Assembly (NCBI GenBank): GCA_949318235.1
Contig: OX439130.1
Coordinates: 44,359,804 to 44,423,803 of the forward strand
Source: Ecdyonurus torrentis
Taxonomy: Eukaryota; Arthropoda; Insecta; Ephemeroptera; Heptageniidae
Length of the DNA: 64,000 bases
Direction: 5' to 3'
Shown: positions 41,106 to 52,659 of the stretch, piece by piece
How the letters are laid out: the number at the start of each line of letters is the position of its first letter
Numbering within the stretch: the first letter of the stretch is position 1
Position numbers and translations under genes: made by a program
The notes under the pieces: model-generated
What the model saw: only the letters and a program-made list of their open reading frames with translations
What the model was told of the DNA's origin: nothing
The model's database searches: none

Positions 41106-41142
<37 letters not shown>
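41106..41142. repeat. (GA)n microsatellite
   Basis: A perfect (GA)n tract of about 37 bp. Confidence 0.95.
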
Positions 41143-41146
<4 letters not shown>

Positions 41147-41458
41147 AAAGGAATAAGTCCCAGCTGTTGTGAATTATAACGACTTTCAGATTTTCTTGAT
41201 GGTAATTTCAAACACTGCAATTCTACTTTGCTTTTTATTTTCTATATAATATATATTTTTCTTTGTAGTTGTATGTATGTATGTACTGATGTAATGTATG
41301 TACTGTACGACGCCTTATTCCAATCTTCACAGAGCTAGCTGCTGTTGACGTTTTTAATATCGTTCTCAATTCAACACAACCGCGAATTCAAGTAAAATTA
41401 CTACACCAGTTGAGATGAAAATATAAAGAGAAGATTCTAAACTCTGCACATGATAAAC

Positions 41459-41459
<1 letters not shown>
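41143..41459. other. Mixed DNA, no gene seen
   Basis: Short GTAT repeats at about 41270-41290. A mildly complex patch at 41295-41400 (GTACGACGCCTTATTCC, AGAGCTAGCTGCTG, ACACAACCGCGAATTC). No gene is seen. Confidence 0.4.
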
Positions 41460-41517
<58 letters not shown>

Positions 41518-41519
41518 TA
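41460..41519. repeat. (TA)n microsatellite, left flank of the TIR element
   Basis: (TA)n runs up to the left terminus of the element at 41520. Matching (TA)n resumes at 42524. Confidence 0.95.
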
Positions 41520-42523
41520 CCCTGCTGGAAATGTCCTCAGAAATGTCTATAGAAATCAGTATTTTTCTATGGAAAGTCGATGAATTCTATAGAATTTTTT
41601 AAAAGTTCCATAAAAATATAAAAAGTCAATGGAGATTCGTATTTTCTCCATAGAGTTATTTGAAAGGAGCAGATTTCTCCTTAGAAGTAACTTAAGTTCC
41701 ATAGAGATTCTTACAAGCTCCATAAAAATGTCTATAGAAAGAATAGAGGTCAATGGAATATAAATCTCCTTACAAATTTTGAATGGTGAATAAATGTCTA
41801 TAGAAGTTTTGTAAGGAGAAATATATTGACAGCACACTAAAAAATTCTAGTAATCAACGGAATAAGTGTTTTTTCAATGGTTATAAGTGTTGATAATTAA
41901 CGTTTCAAAACTCAACGCTGAAGTACAATTTCACTTTAAACGTTGATTTATCAGCATAAATAGAGTTGATAAAAACCGTCGATTTTCAACGGAATAAACG
42001 TTCTTCTCAACCTAATTAGAAATGATATAAAAATTTACTTTACACAATTTCCTGTGTTCTATGCGAAAAATCAAAATATGCATAAGAATAAATAGTGTTT
42101 ATTTTTTATTCTTTAACTAGAATCAACGAAAAAAAATTTTTGATTTTTTTTATTTCTGCCCAAAAAGTGCGTTTATTTCGAAAAGTTACCAACCCGTTAG
42201 AAATTTTATTGCATTTTTGGATGTAACTCGATTTTTCATACCCAAATCGGTCATCCAAAAACGATATTGAACTTGAAAACAGTAATAATGTTAATGTTTT
42301 TGCTTTTATTTATCTGAGTAAAACATATAGAAAGTATAAAGAGAAAAAATAACGAACTTTTATTCTTGAATCTCTATAGACTTTTTGTAAAATTTTCTCT
42401 ATGGAACCGCACCGCCGGTTCCTTAAAAAATTTCTATGGAAGTTATTTTCTCCATATGCCAATTTTCCATAGAATTTTTTCTCTTTTTTTTAAGGAGATT
42501 TCCTAAGAACTTTTTCAGTAGGG
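41520..42523. mobile_element. 1-kb non-autonomous TIR element inside a TA microsatellite
   Basis: The left end reads CCCTGCTGGAAATGTCCTCAG and the right end, on the other strand, CCCTACTGAAAAAGTTCTTAG. These imperfect terminal inverted repeats have (TA)n outside both. The subterminal zones carry many variants of TTCTATAGAA and TCCATAGAG (for example near 41546, 41584, 41646, 41697, 41732, 42371, 42399 and 42470) on both strands. The centre (41845-42010) has separate CAACGGAATAA and AACGTTGA motifs. No long frame encodes a transposase. The minus-strand frame of 93 codons at 41556-41837 is made of the repeated motifs. The superfamily is not assigned. Confidence 0.8.
42403..42422. other. GC-rich hairpin inside the TIR element
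   Basis: GGAACCG (42403-42409) and CGGTTCC (42416-42422) form a perfect 7-bp stem with a 6-nt loop. It is one of the few GC-rich points in the element. Confidence 0.7.
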
Positions 42524-42554
<31 letters not shown>

Positions 42555-42559
42555 TATAT
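42524..42559. repeat. (TA)n microsatellite, right flank of the TIR element
   Basis: A continuation of the (TA)n tract on the other side of the element. Confidence 0.94.
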
Positions 42560-44492
42560 TAACTTTTTATTATTATTTACGAAAGTATAAAAAGATTGAA
42601 AACACACCTACAGTATAAAAAATATATATAACTAGTTAACTACTACTAAGAAATTGATTTCTATGTAATATTTAAATTTGCAAAAAAAACACAAACTATT
42701 TCTTGAAAATGAAGCTTACAAATTAATACCTTGTTATTATTATTATTTTGTTTAATTAACCTAATGATTTAAATAGCAAAGCTGCTTTCTAAGGTTTTTG
42801 ACGTCATGAAATAGTAAAAAAATTGCAGTAACAAGATTTTTTGTCTCTTATTTGCATATTAATAGAAAAATTAAGTTTTTCTTTCAAATCCTTGCATATT
42901 GTAGATTTGAGAAATTCTTAGTGAACGTAATTTAAAAATATATTGGAAAACATTATGGCTAAACAAAAATAAACACTAGATATACTAGATTATCACTAAA
43001 TAAGAACCTTTATTAACCAACATTAACGTAACATTTACAATGATAAGCACGTCTTTGCTAACATTACGTATATATTACATACTTATGCTATAAATAAAAT
43101 AATTATTTTAATTGAAAATAAGTTTAAATGATTAAAATATGTGAAGATAAATAGCACAAATACAATTGAACAAACTCAACAAAGAATTCATCCATCCAAA
43201 TATAACAGTGAAACTTTATTCGTAATAATAATCATTCTCAATTTGTAAAAGAAAAAAAAGGCTATTCAATGTATTATTAAACATTGTTAAACACATTAAA
43301 TTTATTTATCAAAAAATAAAAGTATGATATTGTATGACTTTATTGTATTATTTAAATACTCTTCATGTATTGTATACAGTTATTTGTAATCAGCCACTAA
43401 ATTAACCATTAGTATACGTTTTTGTCACAAATTTTCACGTATAGACAAACATGAAATATAAAAGAAAGTATTTATTACATTTACTGTGGATATATTTCCA
43501 CAATATTCACCATATATATGGTGGTGCCTTTAACCTTTTGTTATTGATGCTAATATAAAAGAGCAGAAAAGCAATATTTATACCCTTTTGTACAAAATTA
43601 TTATTATTTAACATTTTCAATTAATGTTAATAACTAAATTTTCATCAAACATTTATACAATAACCTGAACAAAACATATTAACAAAAATTATTATGATTT
43701 GAAACTTTATAATATGTAAATACAATTAAAAACAAAAAATATATTTTAACCACACAGACAAAATGTTATAAGTTGTGAGGGTTGGGTGGTGGGTGTTAAA
43801 ATTTGTTAATCAAAATGAATTAAAATATCACATCTGGGTAAAATCAAATAGGTAAATTTTATGAATTTTTTAAACATAATTTGCATAAATTTGGAAGCAA
43901 GAAATAAGAAACAGTCCTGCTAAAAATCGAGGTTTTGCTCAAACTTAAAAAATGTTTGTTTTTTACCATCCCCACAAAATTAAAAAATTGTGGGTTCCGG
44001 TCCTTATCAAATTGAAAAAGACTGACAAATAATATTGATTTTTTTGTCTTTTTTAATGGAAATATACCACAAAATTTACGTTTATAATTTTGAAACTTTT
44101 ATCTGTTAAATTTTTAAAATTGATATTGGGTTTACAATATAATGGAAGCAAATAATAAAAATATATAAATACTAAACTATAAATAAGTTGAACAAAATTA
44201 CACTTTATTCATTTAAGTGAAAGCATAATTGTTTCTATTATTATTTCATGAGATTTTCGTGGGGAAATAAATTATATACCGCATTAAACCTAATATTAAA
44301 TGTTTGCAGTATATATACAGAATTCAACACAATTTTGAAATTGAATTACACAATATCTTATCCTAAAACTAAATAAAATTGTTTTCTTACGTTTAATATT
44401 CAGTTTTTTTTTTCTTTTTGTTAGACAGCTAGACTTCTTGTGTATAAGAAAATGAGTAGAACGGGAAGATTGGTTTTTCTTTAAGGCAAAAA
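42560..44492. other. AT-rich DNA with a CRE octamer and hairpins
   Basis: AT-rich. TGACGTCA occurs at 42799-42806. Two small palindromes lie at 43485-43523. A G-rich patch (GTGAGGGTTGGGTGGTGGGTG) is at about 43775-43797. A 7-bp stem CCCACAA/TTGTGGG is at about 43972-43996. No gene is seen. Confidence 0.45.
43485..43523. other. Two adjacent palindromes
   Basis: TGTGGA-TATATT-TCCACA (43485-43502) is a 6-bp stem with a 6-nt loop. CACCATATATATGGTG (43508-43523) is a perfect 16-bp palindrome. They are only 5 bp apart in otherwise AT-rich DNA. Confidence 0.75.
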
Positions 44493-44517
44493 GTATGTAT
44501 GTATGTATGTATGTATG

Positions 44518-44599
<82 letters not shown>
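44493..44599. repeat. Compound (GTAT)n(TA)n microsatellite
   Basis: (GTAT)n at 44493-44523 passes into (TA)n to 44599. The long minus-strand frame of 227 codons that crosses it is an artefact of the repeat. Confidence 0.96.
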
Positions 44600-44606
<7 letters not shown>

Positions 44607-45225
44607 TGTACATCAGAATAAAAGGAAAGAGAAAATTTAAAGCTATTAACAAAAAAGAAAATGAGCAGTAATCTTTGCATAGCACGAACCCTTTAGGCAG
44701 ATAACCTGTATTATATAAGAGTGTACGCAATGTTCGGTAATAAAATAAGGGTGGGGTGTATGAAGGAGAGAGAGAGAGGTTAACATCCCTTAAAAATCTC
44801 ACCCCAGTTTCAACAACAGAAAAGCCTTCTGTAATGAGTAAAAGCAAAAAAAAAAAAAAAAAAAAAAAAAAACTCAAAGATTTGCGTTCAACCTTTAAAA
44901 AACACATTGAATAAAAAACGAGCAAATGAAATAAATGTTTTTTCTTTTCTTTCCTTTTTGTGATTAAAAGTCGTAACATTTCTTTAATTGTTTATTGTTT
45001 AAATTAGATTTAATTGATGTATAATAAAATACATTGAAATAAAAAAGGGTGAAAATTTTGTTAATTTGAAACAAAAACTATTGTCGTATAATTGCTATAA
45101 CATTCAATAAAATTAGTTTTTTTTTTCAGTACATTATTATATTATTTACAAAGTCATTTTTTTTTCTGGGTGTTAATTTTTTGTATAATTTGGAGATTAA
45201 TCTACGAAGATAAACATTAAATCTC
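44600..45225. other. AT-rich DNA, no gene seen
   Basis: A mildly complex patch at 44665-44840 (AGCACGAACCCTTTAGGC, AAGGGTGGGGTG) and an A run at about 44846-44872. No supported feature. Confidence 0.45.
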
Positions 45226-46273
45226 TATTTCTCTCTCTCTCTCTCTCTCGCTCTGAGATTTGTACATACAAAAAATGTACCAAAATTTTCACGATACTAA
45301 CTATATTATTCAAAAATGTAAAGCTTTTAGCATTTCAATGAGGTACCAATTAGTTAAGAGAAAAATAATTTTTGATTCACTAATTCCAAAACAAGAAAAA
45401 AAATTCTTACTATTCCAAAATAGGAATATATTACAATTGTCCTAATTCAAAAACTTGCGCGTAATTTGCACTAATTTGATGTTCGTAAACCCTGTTCCTT
45501 TGCTCTAAAAAATGAGTAAGTCCATTTAAAATGCCTGAGATTATCTTAATTTTATCGTATTTTTGGTGCACAAAAGAAAATTAAAAATATATATTTATAG
45601 GATATACGAAAATCCTTATTTGTAAGAAAAATACAAATCACATTTGAATATTAAAATGTTTAATCAAAATAGCGTGCTAACGTTTTATTTCATGTAAATC
45701 TTACATTCTATAATATTTGTCTATACGTTACAATCAGAACTATTTTTTTCTTTAAAAATTTTGTATACAAAAAGTAAAATTGTTTGAAATAACATTGAGC
45801 ATCATTGCGTACTGTAGATAAAATAAACACACACACAGATTACATGGATATTAGGCGTGTGTGTATGCAGTAATGATTACTTTATAGTGAGTACATACAT
45901 ACAGTACATTGGTTAGAAACCCAATGTTGCCGGTAGTTTAGATTCATTTAGCTATACATGTCAAGCACAGATATTTTATTTTACTTTGTGTTAAATTTCG
46001 ATATAATGCTAAAATGAACCCATTGGGTCAGGTTAGGTAGCCACGCAACGCAACTTGTAACTGCGGTATACCTCATTAGTTTTTGCTATGTGTTTCAAAT
46101 AATACTAATATAGGCAGAACATTGGTCAATATCGATAAAAGTAGATATATCCCCTAAATATATCAATGTTAAACTGAATTTCAGGCTATTTTTGAATGTT
46201 TTTTTTTCTAGTCTCAAACTTTATATTTTAAGGAATATTTTTGTTTAAGAAAGAAAATTTTGAAATACATGTC
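45226..46273. other. AT-rich DNA with a mildly complex patch at 45820-46080
   Basis: A short (CT)n tract lies at 45230-45250. About 45835-46080 is less repetitive (TTGGTTAGAAACCCAATG, GTTGCCGGTAG, AACCCATTGGGTCAGG, CCACGCAACGCAAC). It contains two short inverted repeats, CATTGG/CCAATG and ACCCATTGGGT. No gene is seen. Confidence 0.4.
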
Positions 46274-46300
46274 TTTTTTTTTTTTTTTTTTTTTTTTTTT
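46274..46300. repeat. Poly(T) tract
   Basis: A run of 27 T, directly followed by CAG. Confidence 0.93.
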
Positions 46301-46562
46301 CAGAGCAACAAATTTGAGTATTATATTAAGATACCACTACAGGCATGAAGTTGCATATTTCAATAGCGACAAATTTATTTTTTTTATATATAGTTATAGT
46401 AACACCACCGAATTACATGTAATTAAAAAAACAAACATGAAAAGTGCTATTTATACTTTAACATCAAATACATCCAATAAAGTTGCGGTAAAAAAAATTG
46501 ACCTGATTGATACAAACAGTACCAAATTTTTAAACATTGTTAAAATATCGACAATTATGTGA
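46301..46562 (+). other. Candidate terminal exon or chance frame
   Basis: A run of 27 T followed by CAG (ending 46303) is an extreme acceptor-like signal. The frame after it is open for about 86 codons to TGA at 46560-46562. The first part reads ATNLSIILRYHYRHEVAYF, and later there is a polar stretch SNTSNKVAVKKIDLIDTNS. No domain is recognised and no donor or upstream exon is identified. The T run also fits a simple mononucleotide repeat, so a chance frame is quite possible. Confidence 0.18.
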
Positions 46563-46565
46563 ATA

Positions 46566-46600
<35 letters not shown>
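46566..46600. repeat. (GA)n microsatellite
   Basis: A (GA)n tract with one GAAAG interruption. Confidence 0.94.
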
Positions 46601-46760
46601 CTATATTATATAGGATACATGTAGGTACTGCTCATATGTAGAGTACAGAACAAATTATAAAGAGCTATTACTAGTAACATTGACCACAATAGCAATGGTT
46701 TGATGAGGTTGTTTTGTCGTTTTATTTACTAAAAAACATTTATTTTATTCACTCATGTAA

Positions 46761-46763
<3 letters not shown>

Positions 46764-46848
<85 letters not shown>
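46764..46848. repeat. (TA)n microsatellite
   Basis: A (TA)n tract of about 82 bp. Confidence 0.97.
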
Positions 46849-48209
<1,361 letters not shown>

Positions 48210-48655
48210 TCTTTTCGTATTTCAAACACAATAATAAACACGTTTATTAGAAAATATTTTAACTAAACTTGTATATTAAAATAAATGAGATATGAATTAT
48301 TTACTTGATAATTATTATGTCTAAGACTATAATTGTTCACTTTACTTTATGTACAATCAATGTATATACTGTGAAAGTAAAACCGTTTGAGGATGACCAT
48401 AACAATAATAATTAATAACCTATACAAATATTAATAATTTTGTACAGTTTTAATATTTAAATTTTTAACTACAACCGTATTTTTTAAGCAGTTATGTTAA
48501 ACAGAGAGGTGATCAAATACCTGATTTCATCCTTAATAATGTCATTATCAAATAAAAAGAAAGTTGAAAAAATTGATTTGCTCTCCCCTGTTCTATACTT
48601 TTGTGAATTTCTTTTTTTTTAAGTACAATTTAACGAAATCAAAGCTTCTTTCCTT
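48210..48655. other. AT-rich DNA, no gene seen
   Basis: AT-rich, with no supported feature. Confidence 0.55.
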
Positions 48656-48738
48656 TCTCTCTCTCTTTCTCTCTCTTTCTCTCTCTCTCTCTTTCTCTCT
48701 CTCTCTCGCTTTCGCTTTCGCTTTCGCTCTCTCGCTCT
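48656..48738. repeat. Interrupted (CT)n microsatellite with a TTTCGC run
   Basis: (CT)n with TTTC interruptions passes into GCTTTC repeats, then CTCTCGCTC. A poly(A)-(GA)n pair lies 45 bp downstream (48784-48818). Confidence 0.95.
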
Positions 48739-48783
48739 TACACTTTGTCATTTCTTGAATAATTAGATTGTAGAATTGAGTGA

Positions 48784-48818
48784 GAAAAAAAAAAAAAAAA
48801 AGAGAGAGAGAGAGAGAG
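48784..48818. repeat. Poly(A) and (GA)n tract
   Basis: A run of about 17 A followed by (GA)n. It is complementary in type to the (CT)n tract at 48656-48738. Confidence 0.92.
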
Positions 48819-49935
48819 GAAGAAATGATGACTCTCAGGCAATAAATTTACTTGACATTTGATTTACATTCAAATTAACTTGGCAGCAAATAGAACAATT
48901 TCCGCTTGTCAGACATTTGATTGACGTAATCATATTCATTACATCTTTCTCATTACATTAATTTTCAATAATTTTTATACAGCTACTTTTATATTTCATT
49001 TATTTTATTTTAGTTTCACTTACATAATGTTTTTTTTTTTCTACACCTAGCTATTACCTCTCTCTGTCTAGTTTTTATGACATTTTTTTTTGTAGTCTAC
49101 GTTACATCAACTTTTATATTCTCTTATTTTCTTTATTCTTTTTTTCTTTTTTATTTTATTTTCATACATTACACTAAAGCTAACATTCTACTCGTGTTGC
49201 CCTTTTATGTAATGTTTTTTTTCCTCTCTCTATCCCCCTTTTTTTTTCTTATTTAACTTGACTTTTGTCTCAAATTCCTTCACATTTTATGTTGAAAAGA
49301 ATAAAGAAAAAAATATGATATAATATCGAGGTATTTTTTTTTTTTTTTTTTTCGTCTTCTGTAATGTTGACCTAAAGAAACTTGTTTTTTTTTTTTAGAA
49401 AAAGTAAAACCTTGAAGGCTTGTTTTGTTTATTTAAAACACTGAATTATAAGAGCATACAGAATTTTTTTTCTTTCTAACGTAATTCAACTGCTTTTTTT
49501 TATTCTATAAACAACATAGCTTCAGGAGTTTTTTTTATGAATAAGAATGATTTTTTCCTTGATCGAAAACGTAAAAATTAAGGAGACTTGCAGATTTAAC
49601 TATCATAATCTAAGAAATACTAATTTCAAAGAAATTAAGGATTAAAATTGCGGATGGATTTGATTGTTTGTTTTATGCATAAACAAGTTTTTTTTTTTTT
49701 TTTTTTTTTTTTGAAGGTTCATAAATCTTAAGTAATTATTCAAATAAAATATGTAACTAATTATTCTTGTATTCACTTTAATGGTAAAAGAATAAGAGCT
49801 CATAAATATTTACCCTTAGTAATTTAAAAATATAATACACATTGAATGTCTTGAAAGATTTCATACACTTCAACTGCGTCCATTAAAATTATTATTTAAT
49901 TTTTTTTTATTATAATATTTAATTTGTTGAATTAA
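48819..49935. other. T-rich DNA, no gene seen
   Basis: The + strand is T-rich with runs at 49333-49352 and 49688-49712. No supported feature. Confidence 0.55.
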
Positions 49936-49965
49936 TGCATTTTATTTTTTGTGTTTTAGGTACGT
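49931..49965 (+). other. Candidate recursive splice (ratchet) site 2
   Basis: A pyrimidine-rich run (TTTTATTTTTTGTGTTTTAG) ends in AG at 49958-49959, followed at once by GTACGT (49960-49965). A branch-like ATTAAT lies about 25 bp upstream. The donor hexamer is the same as in the candidate at 21615/21616. The alternative is an ordinary acceptor before a short exon: 49960-50010 is GC-richer (CGAGTGAAACCCGGGTCGACC) and briefly open. Confidence 0.38.
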
Positions 49966-50045
49966 ACACGAGTGAAACCCGGGTCGACCGAGGTCGAATT
50001 TTTAGGATAAGTGACAATTCCTTTTATTTTAAAAGAAATTTGACT
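49966..50045. other. GC-richer patch between the splice-like site and the SINE
   Basis: Contains GAGTGAAACCCGGGTCGACC and GAGGTCGAATTTTTAGG. It could be the 5' end of the adjacent SINE, a short exon, or a target-site remnant. The assignment is undecided. Confidence 0.3.
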
Positions 50046-50049
50046 CTTT

Positions 50050-50345
50050 TAACTCCATGGTCTAGTGGTTTACGCGTCAGACTTGCATGCAAGAGATCAC
50101 GGGTTCGATCCCAGCCAGGCTTTTATGAAAGCTTGGCGATGGCAGAGGAGCTATAGCTTGGAGATTCAGGAGGCAAGATCATCCTTGCCGATCATCCTGA
50201 CTGAGTGTTGCCATGGTTTCCTCAGTTTCTTATGGCGAATGCCGAGATATTTGCTAGGCGGTGGCTCAACCGTTCCGGACGAATCCGCATGAAAACATAA
50301 ACACAGGGTTATGAAAGATTCGGGTAGTTTTTTGTAAAACTGCTA
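50050..50345 (+). mobile_element. tRNA-derived SINE, family B
   Basis: The head has an A box, TGGTCTAGTGG (50058-50068), and a B box, GGTTCGATCC (50102-50111), 33 bp apart, as in an ordinary short-variable-arm tRNA. The acceptor arms do not pair, so this is not a functional tRNA gene. The body at 50200-50290 has CCATGGTTTCCTCAG and ATGGCGAATGCCGAG. These match the core of the SINE at 17169-17570 (CACGGTTTCTC, ATGGCAAATGCCGGG), although the tRNA heads differ. The 3' end is approximate. Confidence 0.85.
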
Positions 50346-50554
50346 AATTGAGGTTCAATCAAAGCAAAAAACAAAAACTAAATTTAAATTTGAAAAAATT
50401 AGTTTAAAGAAAACAAACACATTTTTAATAGTTTTAAAAACGTTTGTATCACAAAAATATATATACTTTTGTTTTTTGGGTATAAAAACATAATAAAAAA
50501 AAATGAGTACAGTACTGTACTTATTTGAAATGTTCCATTCTTTGTGTTGCCCAA

Positions 50555-50632
50555 AAAATCCTTAGGATTCAGGGTCTAACGGATAGGAAACTGGGAAACG
50601 CTCCCAATCTACTCGCTGAACTACAGTACTGT
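50555..50632 (-). mobile_element. tRNA-like SINE head, relic
   Basis: Read on the minus strand, the segment has an A-box-like TAGTTCAGCGAG (50612-50623). It then has GGGAGCGTTTCCC and a degenerate B-box-like GACCCTGAATCC (50566-50577). The overall pattern resembles a tRNA-derived SINE head in the opposite orientation to the SINE 210 bp to the left. The B box is poor and no body is recognised. Confidence 0.4.
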
Positions 50633-51320
50633 CTTTTTTCACCGATATGATCCATTATTTAAGTTACTACAATAATGCATTTATGTGATCATATATAACT
50701 AGCATCAAAATAAAAAATTCTATATAGACCACTGCAAAAACAAAAAAACAATGATGATATGTTTAAATCCCAAGAGATTTCAATATCAAATTTATTACAA
50801 GTGACTTTTAGCCTAAAGTATACATAACGAAGAATGAAGTCACGTGGGACATGTTAACTTTTGTTTTTCCATTATATTTTGATATTCTCACTTATGGTTC
50901 ACTCTAGACATAAGTATCACTTTTTTTTTTGTTTAGCCCAAGCTTTTAGTACCACACCATAGCATGCAAAATATAAAACTTCATAGCTCTAAGGTAAACA
51001 CAATATATTGTAGAGTGAATGTTAAATCGAATAGTACAGTATAAAACTTCAAAATGTTTAAACAAGAAAATAAAAATGTAAAAAGCTTGAAATTTTCTTT
51101 TATTTCTAACTAATATATACAAAAATTTGTTTTTTTTTTATATATGTACACAAAAGAGTTTCCAAGCCTAAGCTAAAAAGACAATGTCAATTAATGTGAT
51201 TTAATTAAAAAAAATGTACAGAACTGTAATTATTTCAAATGAATTTAAGTGTTAACAATGGTCAAATATATAAATCACGCGAATTTAATAAAATAAAAAC
51301 TTAGTTTGTTTTCTTTAATA
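50633..51320. other. AT-rich DNA, no gene seen
   Basis: AT-rich, with no supported feature. Confidence 0.55.
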
Positions 51321-51551
51321 CACGCAAAAAAATTAATACTAACAATGTAATAGGTAGATATATAACCTAGAACACAGGTATTATTATACTACAATAATAC
51401 CTAATGCAGGTACACTGTGGAACAATAAAGGTGTGACTTACTTAGATTAAGTGGTATTGTAGTTTTATAACTACCTGTTCCAAATTTAAGTGTACCTATT
51501 GCAAAATACAGGTTCATATGTACCTGCCATTAGTACTATTTTTTTTCCGTG
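51321..51551. mobile_element. Intact TA-flanked MITE
   Basis: A 231-bp element with inverted ends CACGCAAAAAAATTAATACT and, from the other side, CACGGAAAAAAAATAGTACT. It is flanked by TA on both sides (51319-51320 and 51552-51553), consistent with a TA target duplication as in Tc1/mariner-type insertions. Several internal AGGTA/TACCT blocks occur on both strands. The copy at 17064-17699 shares the internal blocks and the right end. There is no coding capacity, so movement would need a transposase from elsewhere. Confidence 0.85.
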
Positions 51552-51553
51552 TA

Positions 51554-51910
51554 ATAATTGGATTACTGACATTTCTAATGCAAATTTAATATCATTATAA
51601 ATACATAAGGCTCATATACCATGCATCATTCATACCATGATAACATAATATCATAAAACTGATTTACTAAATTTATTTCAGAAGACATTTCATATACGTC
51701 TAATATCTTCACATTTGTATCGCCTATTGCAATCATATATAAGGAATTATTAATTGAGTTACACAAATTTTAGCCTAAATCACCATTAAAATAATTGGAA
51801 TTTTGTAGTCTTATAATGGACTACCATTTCCTTATATTTCAAACTTAAGCATAAATGTCAGCCATAATTTTTAGTTCAATAATTTTTCAATTTGTTCAAA
51901 GTACTGCTGT

Positions 51911-51912
<2 letters not shown>
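51554..51912. other. AT-rich DNA, no gene seen
   Basis: AT-rich, with no supported feature. Confidence 0.55.

Positions 51913-51948
<36 letters not shown>
51913..51948. repeat. Poly(A) tract
   Basis: A run of about 36 A. Confidence 0.95.
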
Positions 51949-51951
<3 letters not shown>

Positions 51952-52139
51952 CCATTTATGATCATTTTTTAATTAGTGCATTGTTATATTGCATTACTGG
52001 TCCTTCCCCATAAAAAAAAATCATAAGGAGTTTGAAAAAATATTACGCGTTCTGTTTGAAGGTAACAAATATAAATTGCTTTTCATTTACAAAGCATACA
52101 GAAAAAAAAACATATTTTTTTATAATAATAAACGCAGCA

Positions 52140-52143
<4 letters not shown>

Positions 52144-52181
<38 letters not shown>
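52144..52181. repeat. (TA)n microsatellite
   Basis: A (TA)n tract of about 38 bp. Confidence 0.95.
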
Positions 52182-52184
<3 letters not shown>

Positions 52185-52655
52185 ATTTTTATCTCGTTCT
52201 TCAATAAGAATGATTTACGAGGAAAGAACGAAGTTACATTTTCTTTATTTGAAATGAGCCAAATGACACTTCAGTCAGTCTGTGATATAGTAACAAAAAA
52301 ATACACATAACATTACATGAAATGAAAGTCATGCGCTTTATACATCAATCTTAAGGAAAAATGAGAAATATATTTTATTAATATTACATTTTGTCATATC
52401 ATATTGTACTCACCGGAAATGCTTATAGATTTTTATTACAATATATTTGTATAATAAATCATTGTTTTGTTTAACTCGTTTTCTTATTTTAATGTATTCA
52501 TAACTAAATTGAATGTTATATAAATATCAAGTAATATTTTCTCACTACTTGTACGGTACGTATAATGTTTGATTACAAATTATACCACTATCAAAAAAAA
52601 ATCCTTATTATTTTTTATTATTATGAAACATATTATTTGACCAAAGCGAAAGCAT
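52182..52655. other. AT-rich DNA, no gene seen
   Basis: AT-rich, with no supported feature. Confidence 0.5.
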
Positions 52656-52659
52656 ATTG

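Noticed and set aside
44296..44979. Minus-strand open frame of 227 codons, the longest in the window
   Set aside because: About a third of it is Tyr-Ile and His-Thr repeats from (TA)n and (GTAT)n, and another part is polyphenylalanine from a poly(A) run. No domain is visible.
50050..50120. Functional tRNA gene
   Set aside because: A and B boxes are good, but the acceptor stem does not pair and a SINE body with the shared core follows.
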